NCBI RefSeq assembly: GCF_003259175.1
Contig: NZ_QGOK01000008.1
Location: 62,001 to 126,000, forward strand
Reading direction: 5' to 3'
Length of the DNA stretch: 64,000 nt
DNA from: Marinomonas shanghaiensis
GTDB lineage: Bacteria > Pseudomonadota > Gammaproteobacteria > Pseudomonadales > Marinomonadaceae
The position numbers and the translations under genes are program-made. The notes under the pieces are model-generated. The model did no database searches and was not told the DNA's origin. It saw only the letters and a program-made list of their open reading frames with translations. This document shows positions 8,412 through 18,044 of the stretch, one piece after another. Each line of letters starts with the position of its first letter. The stretch's first letter is position 1.

Positions 8412-8535
8412 GCATACGAAGGATAGGATATGCCATCGCTTTCCCGTAAGGCCTTGTTTCAATGCATACGGTTATGCGGCAAAGCTGAAAGCATGTTATC
8501 TTTACCGTCATTATTTTGTGTTTTAAGGATACGCA

Positions 8536-9867
8536 GTGCACAGCCAAGTCGCCGACCTCATCGAAACCCTCATTCATGACGAGCATTCACCTGAGTCAAT
8601 CAATAAGGCCATTTCTGAGCTAACGCCCGATGATGTGGCTTTAGCACTTGAGTCTATTCCCTTGGCTCAACGTAAACAAGCATGGGCTAATATTAAGCAG
8701 GCGAACCGCCTTGATATTCTCGTTGAAATGCGCGGTGAATCTCGTCAATTGCTTTTAAAAGGTCTAGATGATACCGAAATTGAAACCTTGTTCACCGATG
8801 TAGACGCAGAAGATCTTCTTGAAATAACAGACTCTCTTCCTGATCGCCTTGTTGATATCGCCCTCAAGCAGATGGACAATAAGCAACGAGAATATTATCA
8901 ACAAGGTATTGTCTACGATGACGATGTTGTTGGCCGTTGGATAGACCACGAACTGCTTATTGCCTCTCAATCCATCCGAGTATCAGAAGCACTAAGACTG
9001 CTGAAAAAGAATACCCCCGCCTACACAGATATGGTGTATCTCGTGAATCGAACGGGGCGTTGGGTGGGTTGCGTAAAATTCGACCAGCTATTCAAAGCTC
9101 AAGGACATGAACCCATCTCGGGCCTTATTGATGAAGAATGCTCCTTTATTCACGCGGATACTGAACTTACTAAAGCCGCTGAACAACTAGAGCGATCCGC
9201 CTTATCAGCACTCCCTGTGGTCGATGATAATCATGTTTTATTAGGCCGCTTTCATGCTGGACTTGCCATGGAAACATGGCGCCTAGAAAACGAAGCGCAG
9301 CAAATGTCCACTGCAGGCCTTAACGAAGAATCTGATCTATTTGCCCCCGTCAAACGAAGTGCGGCGACTCGTGGCATCTGGCTTGGTATTAATTTGCTAA
9401 CGGCTTTTTTGGCTTCCGCTTTTATTGGTCTGTTTGAAGCCACACTGCAGCAGGTCGTTGCATTGGCGGTATTAATGCCCGTTGTCGCGTCCATGGGCGG
9501 GATTGCAGGCAGTCAAACACTCACGTTAATCGTCCGAGGTCTTGCGTTAGGCCAGATCACCCGCAGTAACTTAAAATCGTTATTAGCAAAAGAATTAAAA
9601 GTCGGTGGGTTAAATGGCCTGCTATGGGCCATTGTCATTGGTGTCGTCACACTGTGGTGGTTCGAAAGTCCCATGCTTGGTGCCGTCATTGGCCTTGCTA
9701 TTATTGTCAATATTTTTATGGCCGCGCTTTCTGGTGTGCTCATCCCCGTTTTGCTGGATAAATTACGCATTGACCCAGCACTATCTGGCTCGGTGATTTT
9801 GACCACTGTAACGGACATTGCAGGCTTCGTCGCCTTCTTGGGACTGGGCACACTATTACTGCTTTAA
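8536..9867 (+). CDS. mgtE: Magnesium transporter MgtE
   Basis: 443 aa starting at GTG 8536, with AAGGAT five bases before it. MgtE is a dimeric inner-membrane Mg2+ channel gated by its own cytosolic Mg2+ sensor. Domain order is a helical MgtE_N superhelix (about 5-125, DLIETLIHDEHSPESINKAI), paired CBS domains (about 130-250) and five C-terminal membrane helices (from about 275). The pore motif region MPVVASMGGIAGSQTLTLIVRGLALG is well conserved. It is divergent from trpG. No Mg-sensing leader structure was recognised in the 200 bp upstream. Confidence 0.95.
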   Translation: MHSQVADLIETLIHDEHSPESINKAISELTPDDVALALESIPLAQRKQAWANIKQANRLDILVEMRGESRQLLLKGLDDTEIETLFTDVDAEDLLEITDSLPDRLVDIALKQMDNKQREYYQQGIVYDDDVVGRWIDHELLIASQSIRVSEALRLLKKNTPAYTDMVYLVNRTGRWVGCVKFDQLFKAQGHEPISGLIDEECSFIHADTELTKAAEQLERSALSALPVVDDNHVLLGRFHAGLAMETWRLENEAQQMSTAGLNEESDLFAPVKRSAATRGIWLGINLLTAFLASAFIGLFEATLQQVVALAVLMPVVASMGGIAGSQTLTLIVRGLALGQITRSNLKSLLAKELKVGGLNGLLWAIVIGVVTLWWFESPMLGAVIGLAIIVNIFMAALSGVLIPVLLDKLRIDPALSGSVILTTVTDIAGFVAFLGLGTLLLL

Positions 9868-9921
9868 CCCTTTTAGCTTCACCCCTTTAACAATTCATAT
9901 GACAAAGAGATTAGAAAGAAA

Positions 9922-11055
9922 ATGAACTGGGACACAATGCAAATCTATTTAGGCCTTGGAGATACCCAAATGCACTGGGTGGTCAGGGTATTCTTGGTCG
10001 TGTTGGGAACACTTATCGCCAACTTTGTTGCTAATCATATTTTGACACGCATAGACAAACAGCTAGAACGCACAAAAACGCCTTGGGATAACGTACTGAT
10101 CCATGCAGCACAAAAACCCATTGGAGTTTTCATATGGTTAGTAGGTTTGAGCGTTGCTGCAGAGATATCTGGCTCGGAAATGGATCCTGCGCTGTCTTCG
10201 CTCATTAAGTCCATCAGAGAAATTGGCGTTATTGTTATTCTTACTTGGTTTATTCTGCGTTGCATCTCAGAGTGTGAAAGAACGCTTACCAGTTCAGATA
10301 AAATCACCACTAATGTAGACTACACGACCGCCAGCGCAATCAGTAAATTATTACGCGCGTCTGTGGTTATCACCTCGGCTCTCGTCATCCTGCAAACCTT
10401 AGGTTACAGCATTTCTGGTGTCTTAGCGTTTGGGGGGATTGGTGGTATCGCGGTTGGTTTTGCCGCAAAAGACCTATTGGCTAACTTTTTTGGTGGATTA
10501 ATGGTGTATTTAGATCGCCCTTTTGCTATTGGCGATTGGATTCGTTCACCGGATCAAAATATTGAAGGTACAGTCGAACACATAGGCTGGCGTCAGACGC
10601 GCATTCGTACTTTTGAGAAGCGTCCGCTATACGTACCAAATGCGACCTTCTCAACCATTTCAGTGGAAAACCCTTCACGCATGACCCATCGCCGTATCAA
10701 TGAAACAATTGGTGTCCGTTACAGTGATTTTGGTGTTTTACCAACGATTTTGGCTGACATAAAAAACATGGTGGCCAACCACGAAGATCTTGATACAAAC
10801 CAAACCTACATGGTGAATTTTAATCAATTTGGCCCTTCCTCTTTGGACTTCTTTATTTATGCTTATACAAAAACGGTAGACTGGCGAACTTACCATAATG
10901 TCAAAGAAGATGTTTTGTTTAAAGCCATGCAGATAATTGAATCTCACGGAGCGGAAGTCGCGTTTCCAACCCACACCCTTCATATGGCAAAAGGCAGCCA
11001 AATGTCTGTATTATCCGAACAAGAAGGCTTACCAGAAGCGACAGCAACAAAATAG
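9922..11055 (+). CDS. MscS-family mechanosensitive ion channel
   Basis: 377 aa inner-membrane protein. Several N-terminal hydrophobic helices (about 17-40, 67-85, 97-114) precede the pore helix FGGIGGIAVGFAAKDLLANFFGGL (about 168-191), which carries the Gly/Ala packing pattern of MscS TM3. The soluble MscS vestibule follows (DRPFAIGDWI, EHIGWRQTRIRTFEKRPLYVPNATFS). The extra N-terminal helices and the sequence around the pore are nearer to YnaI than to the small MscS. It should release solutes under membrane tension on osmotic downshift. It starts 54 bp after mgtE and is probably co-transcribed; a terminator follows. Confidence 0.92.
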   Translation: MNWDTMQIYLGLGDTQMHWVVRVFLVVLGTLIANFVANHILTRIDKQLERTKTPWDNVLIHAAQKPIGVFIWLVGLSVAAEISGSEMDPALSSLIKSIREIGVIVILTWFILRCISECERTLTSSDKITTNVDYTTASAISKLLRASVVITSALVILQTLGYSISGVLAFGGIGGIAVGFAAKDLLANFFGGLMVYLDRPFAIGDWIRSPDQNIEGTVEHIGWRQTRIRTFEKRPLYVPNATFSTISVENPSRMTHRRINETIGVRYSDFGVLPTILADIKNMVANHEDLDTNQTYMVNFNQFGPSSLDFFIYAYTKTVDWRTYHNVKEDVLFKAMQIIESHGAEVAFPTHTLHMAKGSQMSVLSEQEGLPEATATK

Positions 11056-11076
11056 CCCCCAAAAAATTTGCTCAAA

Positions 11077-11106
11077 AAAAGGCCAAGTGTTACCACCTGG
11101 CCTTTT
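11077..11106. terminator. Bidirectional terminator between the MscS-family gene and gph
   Basis: AAAAGGCCA (11077-11085) / TGGCCTTTT (11098-11106) with a 12-base loop; A and T runs on both sides serve both strands of this convergent pair. Confidence 0.8.
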
Positions 11107-11133
11107 AAACTGACTCACAGCAGAGCTGCAGGC

Positions 11134-11814
11134 TTACACCAGCAACTCAGCCAAATCATCAATAATCGCATCGGCACCCAAGGAAACCAAGTCCACACCT
11201 TGATGATAACCATAAGTGACCAAAACACATTTAAAGCCTGCATTATTTGCGGCCTTAAAGTCCGTAATAGAATCCCCTATCATTAGGCAATTTTCTGGCA
11301 ACGCCTCGATCGACTCACTGCAATGCAGCAGCGGCATAGCAGAGGGTTTCTTCTCTTCTAAAGTATCGCCACCCAATAACCAGCCAAACTGCTCCGTCAA
11401 CTCAAAATGATCCAACATAGGCTTAACAAACACACTGGGCTTATTGGTAATCAAGGCAACTGGCACATTATGGTGCTTAAGCGCTTTTAATAAGGCTCTT
11501 ACATTAGGGTACAGTGTCGTTTTATCTGTCAGATGAGCACGATAATGCAGTAAAAAAATTCGATAAGCTTCTTCATGCTTGCTGGCTTCAATGCCCGCCC
11601 ATTCTAAGGCTTGCTCTATCAATTTAGCCGAACCAAATCCCACCCAGCTTCTGACTCGCTCCTCACCAGCCAAAGGGGCACCCAATTCCGTTAAAAAGGC
11701 GTCAACAGCGCCTACTATATCTGGCACACTGTCAACTAAAGTACCATCTAGATCCAAACACACCAGTTCAGGCCAACCATCAAACCAGGCAGAAAAATGT
11801 TTAGGCGCTCTCAT
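11134..11814 (-). CDS. gph: Phosphoglycolate phosphatase (HAD family)
   Basis: 226 aa HAD-superfamily phosphatase. Motif I DLDGTLVDS (21-29) carries the two catalytic Asp. Motif II is VALITNKPS, and motif III/IV is the EKKPSAMPLLHC and MIGDSITDFKAANNAG region. The lid lies between motifs I and II. Gph removes the phosphate of 2-phosphoglycolate, arising from DNA repair or oxygenase side reactions. The start codon shares one base with the rpe stop (TAATG), so the two are coupled. The rpe-gph pair is a standard proteobacterial arrangement, in which trpE often follows; here trp genes are elsewhere. Confidence 0.92.
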   Translation of the reverse strand: MRAPKHFSAWFDGWPELVCLDLDGTLVDSVPDIVGAVDAFLTELGAPLAGEERVRSWVGFGSAKLIEQALEWAGIEASKHEEAYRIFLLHYRAHLTDKTTLYPNVRALLKALKHHNVPVALITNKPSVFVKPMLDHFELTEQFGWLLGGDTLEEKKPSAMPLLHCSESIEALPENCLMIGDSITDFKAANNAGFKCVLVTYGYHQGVDLVSLGADAIIDDLAELLV

Positions 11815-12485
11815 TAACGGACGCTCGCTAATTCTTTGCGCATGGCATCAATGACAGACTTGTAATCAGGCTTACCAAAAATGGCCGATCCCGCAACAAA
11901 AGTATCTGCACCCGCACGTGCAATCTCAGCAATGTTCTTTTCACTGACCCCACCATCCACCTCAAGGCGAATGTCGTAACCGCTTGCGTCTATTAATGCA
12001 CGCGCTTCACGAAGCTTATCTAGCGTTCCAGGGATAAAAGACTGACCACCAAAACCTGGGTTAACAGACATCAGTAAAATCATATCCACTTTATCCATCA
12101 CGTGTTTTAGGTAATGCAAAGGCGTCGCTGGGTTAAACACTAAACCCGCTTTACAACCACCGTCTCGAATCATCTGCAAAGAGCGATCTATGTGTTCACT
12201 GGCTTCAGGATGAAACGTAATGAAAGAGGCCCCTGCTTCAATGAAATCACCAATCATACGATCCACTGGTTTCACCATCAAATGAACGTCGATATCGGCT
12301 GTCACACCATGTTTGCGCAACGCTTTACAGACCATAGGTCCAATCGTTAAATTGGGAACGTAATGATTGTCCATTACGTCAAAGTGTATGATGTCTGCAC
12401 CCGCGTCTAACACATTGTCAACTTCTTCGCCTAATCGAGCGAAATCGGCAGAAAGGATAGAAGGGGCAATGATAAAATCATTCAT
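11814..12485 (-). CDS. rpe: Ribulose-phosphate 3-epimerase
   Basis: 223 aa from ATG 12485 with GGAG seven bases before it; a 30-codon upstream extension has no ribosome site and does not look like the family. Rpe interconverts ribulose-5-phosphate and xylulose-5-phosphate in the pentose phosphate pathway. Marks are the N-terminal [29 protein letters not shown] (metal His and Asp), [12 protein letters not shown] phosphate loop and [10 protein letters not shown]. Followed by gph with a one-base overlap. Confidence 0.96.
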   Translation of the reverse strand: MNDFIIAPSILSADFARLGEEVDNVLDAGADIIHFDVMDNHYVPNLTIGPMVCKALRKHGVTADIDVHLMVKPVDRMIGDFIEAGASFITFHPEASEHIDRSLQMIRDGGCKAGLVFNPATPLHYLKHVMDKVDMILLMSVNPGFGGQSFIPGTLDKLREARALIDASGYDIRLEVDGGVSEKNIAEIARAGADTFVAGSAIFGKPDYKSVIDAMRKELASVR

Positions 12486-12574
12486 ATCTGACTCCAGCAG
12501 TGACACAATAAAGGTCTCATAATGAAAATTTACATGGCATTTTACCAAGACACTTAAAAGAAGTATTGAAAACA

Positions 12575-13594
12575 ATGAAGAAATTTACTGCGCTAAGCCA
12601 CGCTATCATGACACTTCTTTTCTTAAGTAAAAGCCTTACCGTTTTAGCGGAAGAGCCGCAGGCGGCGAACGAGGGTACGCCTGAAACACCCTCAACACAA
12701 ACAGAAAGCACGCCAAGCGAGAACACACCAACAGGCAAAAACAGTGAGTATGTTGTTCCTCAACCACAAGCCTCGCGCATCGACGCATTAAAAACGTCAT
12801 TAATGTTGCGGAAACTCAATCACCAGATACAAACTTTAGAGGCAAATGGTGAGCCCTTCCTAGTCCTTTACAGCGCAGCGATAACCAGTGACACACAAGG
12901 CTGTCTAATCTTGCTACATTCGGATAACGAACACCCAGATTGGCCCGACGCTATAGCGCCTATACGCGATGCCATGCCTGAATACAGCTGGTGCACCCTA
13001 TCGATTGAAGTACCAGATATTATAAAACGCGCAGAACCTGTAAAACCGAACACAGGCGATGCCTCTTCTGTCAACAATGCACAACCGACATCGGCCGAGC
13101 TGCCCAATCAAGCCATGGTTTTTGCCAGAATAGAAGCCACTATTGCGTACGCGGAAACGCAAAACATTGAACAATTTAGTTTTCTTGGCTATGGAACAGG
13201 TGCCAGCTACGCTCTCAGTTACCTAGCCGCCAATCAAAGCGCAGGCAAGGCTTTGATGCTTATCAATATTGAGTCGCCTGCCAACATCTCCTCTTATGAG
13301 ATGGCTCAAACAATCCGCCAAGTACCGCAACCTATTTTAGACTATTACGTAAGCACCAGTGGCAGTGATCAATTCGCGCTATGGCGCAAACAGGCGGCCA
13401 ATCAGAGAGCAGAAAAACAAGGGGATTTTATTCAGCTGGATGCCTTGCCCGATCGAGTCACAGGAAAAAACAGCAAACGACTCCTAGTGCAGCGAGTACG
13501 AGGCTTTCTAAAACAAAATACCGATCAAATCAATCAGCAAAAAACATTACCCAATGTAAAAAAAGGGCTTTTTTATGAAAGCCCTGTTAAATAA
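12575..13594 (+). CDS. DUF3530 family secreted protein (alpha/beta-hydrolase-like)
   Basis: 339 aa from ATG 12575; an in-frame TTG at 12566 is too close to the GAAG ribosome site. A Sec signal peptide (about residues 1-26, ending VLAEEP) is followed by a Ser/Thr/Pro/Glu-rich low-complexity stretch of about 35 residues. The main body resembles DUF3530, whose members have an alpha/beta-hydrolase look: [18 protein letters not shown] is a lipase-like nucleophile-elbow region, but with Gly-Thr-Gly where a catalytic Ser is expected. Enzymatic function is therefore uncertain. Likely periplasmic. The last 10 codons overlap the terminator of the convergent djlA gene. Confidence 0.7.
   Translation: MKKFTALSHAIMTLLFLSKSLTVLAEEPQAANEGTPETPSTQTESTPSENTPTGKNSEYVVPQPQASRIDALKTSLMLRKLNHQIQTLEANGEPFLVLYSAAITSDTQGCLILLHSDNEHPDWPDAIAPIRDAMPEYSWCTLSIEVPDIIKRAEPVKPNTGDASSVNNAQPTSAELPNQAMVFARIEATIAYAETQNIEQFSFLGYGTGASYALSYLAANQSAGKALMLINIESPANISSYEMAQTIRQVPQPILDYYVSTSGSDQFALWRKQAANQRAEKQGDFIQLDALPDRVTGKNSKRLLVQRVRGFLKQNTDQINQQKTLPNVKKGLFYESPVK
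13557..13584 (-). terminator. Terminator of djlA, embedded in the 3' coding end of the DUF3530 gene
   Basis: GGGCTTT (13565-13571) / AAAGCCC (13578-13584), then seven T on the minus strand (13564-13558). It lies wholly inside the convergent gene's last codons, so both genes share these bases. Confidence 0.75.
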
Positions 13595-13612
13595 CTGATG
13601 TCCAAAAAAGCA

Positions 13613-14404
13613 CTATTTGCGTGTTTTTTTAATCATTTCATACGCGGCTTGAATTTCTTGGGTACGCTCTTTCGCTAACTCAATCATTTCGTCCGGTAAG
13701 CCTTTTGAGCTTAATTTGTCTGGATGATGTTGACTCATTAAACGACGATAAGCCTTTTTAATCTCGGAGTCCGTCATGTCAGGCGTAACACCCAATGCTT
13801 CATAGGCCGCTTTGAGTAAGTCTTTTGAGCCCATACTATTTGAAGAAGACTGGTAACCTTGACTGAAATGAGCTTGCTGTTTTACCTGAATATGTAGGGC
13901 TTCAAATTCAGCCTCTGACACCCCAAGGTGAAAACAAACCTGAGAAACAAATGACCTTTCCTCTAGGCTAAAATGCCCATCTGCGTAAGCCGACACCAGC
14001 AGCACTTCCAAAAGAGTACGTGTTAAATCGCCAGGACCAACCACTTGTTTAAAGGTATTTAGGACAGAGGCAAGGTCAAAATTTTCAGATTTTCCCTCAT
14101 TAAACAGGCGCTTAGCCTGATCCTGTGCCGCAGGCGACAGCCTTAGACGCTGCATAACAGATTGGGCCAACTGAATTTCAGCTTCTGTTACTTGACCGTC
14201 GGACTTAGCAAGCCGCCCCATCAAAAGAAATAATGTACGAAAAAAAGTTTCCTGTTGCAGGCGCACATCGGCTCGACTGCGAATACGGCTGAAAGCCCCG
14301 CCAGTCTGGGCTCTGTCTATCATACCGCCGACAAAGAAACCCAGCAAAGCCCCCACAAAACCCGCTAAAATGTAACCCAAAATTGCACAAACAATCTTCC
14401 ACAT
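13613..14404 (-). CDS. djlA: Co-chaperone DjlA (membrane-anchored J-domain protein)
   Basis: 263 aa. The N-terminal membrane helix (about 3-27, with the Gly zipper GFVGALLGFFVGGM) is followed by a TerB-like helical domain (about 50-170) and a C-terminal J domain (about 198-263) carrying the HPD motif in SQHHPDKL. DjlA anchors DnaK activity at the inner membrane; in enterics it affects colanic acid signalling. Its divergent neighbour is lptD, the usual gammaproteobacterial context. Its terminator lies in the coding end of the next gene. Confidence 0.93.
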   Translation of the reverse strand: MWKIVCAILGYILAGFVGALLGFFVGGMIDRAQTGGAFSRIRSRADVRLQQETFFRTLFLLMGRLAKSDGQVTEAEIQLAQSVMQRLRLSPAAQDQAKRLFNEGKSENFDLASVLNTFKQVVGPGDLTRTLLEVLLVSAYADGHFSLEERSFVSQVCFHLGVSEAEFEALHIQVKQQAHFSQGYQSSSNSMGSKDLLKAAYEALGVTPDMTDSEIKKAYRRLMSQHHPDKLSSKGLPDEMIELAKERTQEIQAAYEMIKKTRK

Positions 14405-14532
14405 AAAGATATTTCTCCAGAATCGGTAGCCCCTATGGGCCTGCTTAGATTATCATTTGTCTCTCAACATGGACCCGCTTGTGGGCAGCATCCGATTTCG
14501 GACAATAACTTTTGGTAGCAAGTATACCCTGC

Positions 14533-16788
14533 ATGGTTAAGCATTTACGAACATACGCCTTATTTTTTCAAAGTCTTTTCGTATTGCCACTGGCACACGG
14601 ACAAGTGGATCAATGGGACTGGACACCAAGAGAGTCCTTGACTAAAGAGCAGCAATCCCAGCTCAGTCGATACTGTCAAGGATCCTATATCAATAGCTGG
14701 CAAGCAACCGATGTGAAAGGAACCGATCTATCCGCCGACCTTATTACGCGTGACGAGAATGGTGTGATTCATCTTCAAGGGGCAGCTGAAATACGCCAAC
14801 CGGGGTCCACCTTGTCCGCTGACAAGATTGAAGGCGTTCCAGATGAGTATTATCGCGCAAACGGTAACGTTACGCTTCGCAGCGAAAATCAACTCATTCG
14901 TAGCTCAAACAGTTATATTGCCAATAACAGTAATGCACCCACTGAGTTCAACGATGCCCAATTCCTCAGCCACAAAACCGGAGCTCGGGGTGAAGCGAGA
15001 CTTTTGTCACGTAGCCAAGACGGCGTCATTTTTATTGAGGAAGGCTTTTTCACTACCTGTGAACCTACTGAAGAAAGCTGGCAGCTTTACGGAAGCACCA
15101 TAAAGCTCGATACAAAAAGTGGTTTTGGTACAGCAAAACACGTACAGATTCGGGTCGCTGGATTACCTGTTTTCTATTTCCCTTGGTTGCGTTTTCCTAT
15201 TGATAATTCTCGTCAAACAGGCTTCTTATTCCCTAGCTTTAGCTATTCAGGTTCCGATGGACTCAGTCTTTCAGCGCCTTTTTATTGGAACATTGCGCCG
15301 AACTATGATGCCACGATTACACCACAGTTTATCCAAGAGAAAGGCGAAGGAATTGATTTAGAATTGCGTCATTTAAGCCCTTACGGCGAAACCACTTATG
15401 AGCAATCCACTTTCTTTGATAATGATGAAAATGAGCAAACACTGTTAAAGCTCACCACAGCACAGAGACTAAACGATTATTTTAGTGCTGGCTTTTTATT
15501 GGAAGACAATCCAACGAAAGACAAATATCCGGAAGCAAACAGCACATCGATTGGTGAAAAAGATCATTATCAACGTAGCGTTTATTTTGGCTTCAATAAT
15601 GGAAACTTCCATAACAAGGTGACCTACTTAACCTACCAAACACCTGATAGCACGATAGACCAGCCTTTTGAATGGCTACCGCGTATAGACAGTTCTTATC
15701 GTTTAGCCACTCCTCTTATAGATTACGGTATTGATGTGCAATACACGGATTTCTACGATCCTGCACAAGATGATTTTGATGGTCAGCGCATAGCATTAAA
15801 TCAAGATATTAGCTTAAACATTGATAATTCTTGGGGAAGCATTACACCAGGGATACTGGCACAATATCGTGATTATGACTTACAAGATTACACCACAGAT
15901 TCAGAGCGCTCTGTCTCTCTTGGCCATATCACGCGTTATATCGATTCCTCATTGATGTTTGAACGTCGATTTGAAAGCGGCTATCTACCTTGGCGACAAA
16001 CACTTGAACCAAGATTGAGCTATTTGTATTCCCCACTTGAAACGCAGAATGATATCCCTAATTTTGATGCCAGTGAGCCGACAATGACGTATTCACAAGC
16101 GTTTAGTCACAAGCGTTTTAACGGCAACGATAGAATTGGTGATACTGAGCAAGTGACACTTGGTCTAGAAAGTCGTCTATATGATGCAAACAATAATGAA
16201 AGATGGGCATTCAAAGCCGGTCAGATCTTTTATTTAGAGGATCGTTATGTTGGTATTGAAGGCAACACTGACAGTGGCAGCGCCTTTGACAGCGCGGAAC
16301 GAAGTGATTTACTTACTTCGGCAAACTACAATGGTCATCGCTATAGTTTGACAGGAAATTTGAATTACGACCTAGACAATAGCGAGGTAAACTTAGCTCA
16401 ACTTGTTGCGTCCTTAGAACCCGTTGATGACATAAAAGTAAACCTAAGCTATTTATACTCGATCAATAACACAGACTCAGACGACGATGCCAAACAAGCA
16501 AGCATAGGGACAATTTTTCCAATCAACCAAAATTGGTCCATGTTCACACAGTACACTTATGATTTCCTAAGAGAGGATGGCACCAAAGAAATCGCCGGAT
16601 TAGGTTATGAGAACTGTTGCATAAAGGTTTCGATGAGCTATCAACACTGGCTCAACGATGACAATGAGTTTGACAGAGGCGTCTTTTTACAATTTATTTT
16701 ACGTAGTTTAAGCAGTGCTGGTCGCGCTAATACCGAAGCCAATAATATTGCTGACAGCTATTGGAACCAAGGAAAAGTTGGATATTAA
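14533..16788 (+). CDS. lptD: LPS-assembly outer-membrane protein LptD
   Basis: 751 aa from ATG 14533; a TTG at 14512 would add seven residues that spoil the signal peptide. After the Sec signal come the periplasmic OstA/LptA-like N domain and a long C-terminal beta-barrel. LptD with LptE places lipopolysaccharide in the outer leaflet. All four conserved cysteines of the disulfide switch seem present: Cys48 (RYCQGSY), Cys176 (TTCEPTEESW) and the pair Cys695-Cys696 (ENCCIKV). First gene of lptD-surA-pdxA-rsmA-apaG-apaH; no clear Shine-Dalgarno is visible. Confidence 0.95.
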   Translation: MVKHLRTYALFFQSLFVLPLAHGQVDQWDWTPRESLTKEQQSQLSRYCQGSYINSWQATDVKGTDLSADLITRDENGVIHLQGAAEIRQPGSTLSADKIEGVPDEYYRANGNVTLRSENQLIRSSNSYIANNSNAPTEFNDAQFLSHKTGARGEARLLSRSQDGVIFIEEGFFTTCEPTEESWQLYGSTIKLDTKSGFGTAKHVQIRVAGLPVFYFPWLRFPIDNSRQTGFLFPSFSYSGSDGLSLSAPFYWNIAPNYDATITPQFIQEKGEGIDLELRHLSPYGETTYEQSTFFDNDENEQTLLKLTTAQRLNDYFSAGFLLEDNPTKDKYPEANSTSIGEKDHYQRSVYFGFNNGNFHNKVTYLTYQTPDSTIDQPFEWLPRIDSSYRLATPLIDYGIDVQYTDFYDPAQDDFDGQRIALNQDISLNIDNSWGSITPGILAQYRDYDLQDYTTDSERSVSLGHITRYIDSSLMFERRFESGYLPWRQTLEPRLSYLYSPLETQNDIPNFDASEPTMTYSQAFSHKRFNGNDRIGDTEQVTLGLESRLYDANNNERWAFKAGQIFYLEDRYVGIEGNTDSGSAFDSAERSDLLTSANYNGHRYSLTGNLNYDLDNSEVNLAQLVASLEPVDDIKVNLSYLYSINNTDSDDDAKQASIGTIFPINQNWSMFTQYTYDFLREDGTKEIAGLGYENCCIKVSMSYQHWLNDDNEFDRGVFLQFILRSLSSAGRANTEANNIADSYWNQGKVGY

Positions 16789-16790
16789 TC

Positions 16791-18035
16791 ATGAAGTTGT
16801 TTTCTTTTTTTATTTTCGTTGCATTGCTACCTCTACAAACCTTGCATGCTGAACCAACAAAAATTGACGGTATTTCAGCCATCGTCGATTCCAAACCTAT
16901 TTTAGAAAGCGATATTCAAAACCGTTTTCAGATTGTCAAAGACCGTGTACCTGGCGGGGTGATGACAGATAACATTCATCGTCAAATTCAAAATCAGATG
17001 ATTGACGAAGCGCTTCAGGTAAATTATGCCCGAAAAATTGGTATGCGAGTCTCTGGCACCGACGTTGATAACGCCATTCTTGGCGTGGCCCAAAATATGA
17101 ACTTAGATTTGCAAGGCTTAAAAGAAGTGCTTGCCAGTAAGGGCATTAACTATTCACGCTACCGTGAACAAATTGAACAAGAAATCCTGATTAATAATGT
17201 AAAACGCGAAATCCTAAAAAAACGCATTGTTATTTCTGATCAAGAAATTGACGACTACTTAAGTTCCGATACCAGCATCACCAAAGAAAAAGAACAAGTG
17301 CGTCTGCGTCACTTACTGATCCGAGCCAGCAACCCCGAAGAAGCGGAAGCCAAAATCCAATCTATTAGGCAAAAAATCAATACCGAAGAGGACTTTATCC
17401 AGCAAGCGGTTGAAAACTCAGACGGTCAATTTGCTATTGAAGGCGGTGACCTAGGTTGGCGTCCACTCAACCAACTGCCACCATTATTTGTACGTGCTCT
17501 AGAAACCGACAAAGGCCCACTTATTGGACCACTACAAAGTAATGCAGGTTTTCACTTACTGTGGCTTATCGAAAAGCGCTCACCAGACGTTACCTTGCAA
17601 CAACAAACGAAAGTGCGCCATATACTGGTTCGGGCTAATGAAATCCGTAATATAGAACAGACTAAAGCATTAGCAGATGATCTTTATAACAGACTTGAAA
17701 ACGGAGCTGATTTTGCCCAGTTGGCGAAAGAGCAAAGTGAAGACCAAGGCTCCACTTTACAAGGTGGCGATCTAGGTTGGGTAACACCTGGCACCATGGT
17801 GCCTGAATTTGAAGAGATGATGAACCAAACCAGCATTGGCGGAACGAGCAAACCCTTCCGCACCCAATTTGGTTGGCATATTTTGCAAGTAGAAGGCCGT
17901 CGTGAAGCAGACATCAGCGACAAAGTAAAACGCAGCAATGCAGAACGCGCTTTAACGGCTCAAAAACAAGACGTTGTGCTTGGTAACTGGCTTGACGAGC
18001 TGCGTGCAGATGCCTTCATAGATCTTAAGAAATAA
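16791..18035 (+). CDS. surA: Periplasmic chaperone/peptidyl-prolyl isomerase SurA
   Basis: 414 aa from ATG 16791, two bases after the lptD stop. Signal peptide MKLFSFFIFVALLPLQTLHAE. Order is SurA_N chaperone domain (about 22-150, ISAIVDSKPILESDI), parvulin domain 1 (about 172-265, RLRHLLIRASN), parvulin domain 2 (about 280-375, VRHILVRANE), and a C-terminal helix that packs on the N domain. SurA escorts outer-membrane proteins, including LptD itself, to the BAM complex. Tight linkage to lptD reflects that. Confidence 0.96.
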   Translation: MKLFSFFIFVALLPLQTLHAEPTKIDGISAIVDSKPILESDIQNRFQIVKDRVPGGVMTDNIHRQIQNQMIDEALQVNYARKIGMRVSGTDVDNAILGVAQNMNLDLQGLKEVLASKGINYSRYREQIEQEILINNVKREILKKRIVISDQEIDDYLSSDTSITKEKEQVRLRHLLIRASNPEEAEAKIQSIRQKINTEEDFIQQAVENSDGQFAIEGGDLGWRPLNQLPPLFVRALETDKGPLIGPLQSNAGFHLLWLIEKRSPDVTLQQQTKVRHILVRANEIRNIEQTKALADDLYNRLENGADFAQLAKEQSEDQGSTLQGGDLGWVTPGTMVPEFEEMMNQTSIGGTSKPFRTQFGWHILQVEGRREADISDKVKRSNAERALTAQKQDVVLGNWLDELRADAFIDLKK

Positions 18036-18044
18036 GAGAACATC

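Noticed and set aside
8330-8535. Trp attenuator leader peptide upstream of trpG
   Set aside because: No short frame with tandem Trp codons and no terminator hairpin before trpG.
12486-12575. 30-codon N-terminal extension of Rpe
   Set aside because: ATG at 12485 has a good ribosome site and matches family length; the extension is hydrophobic noise.
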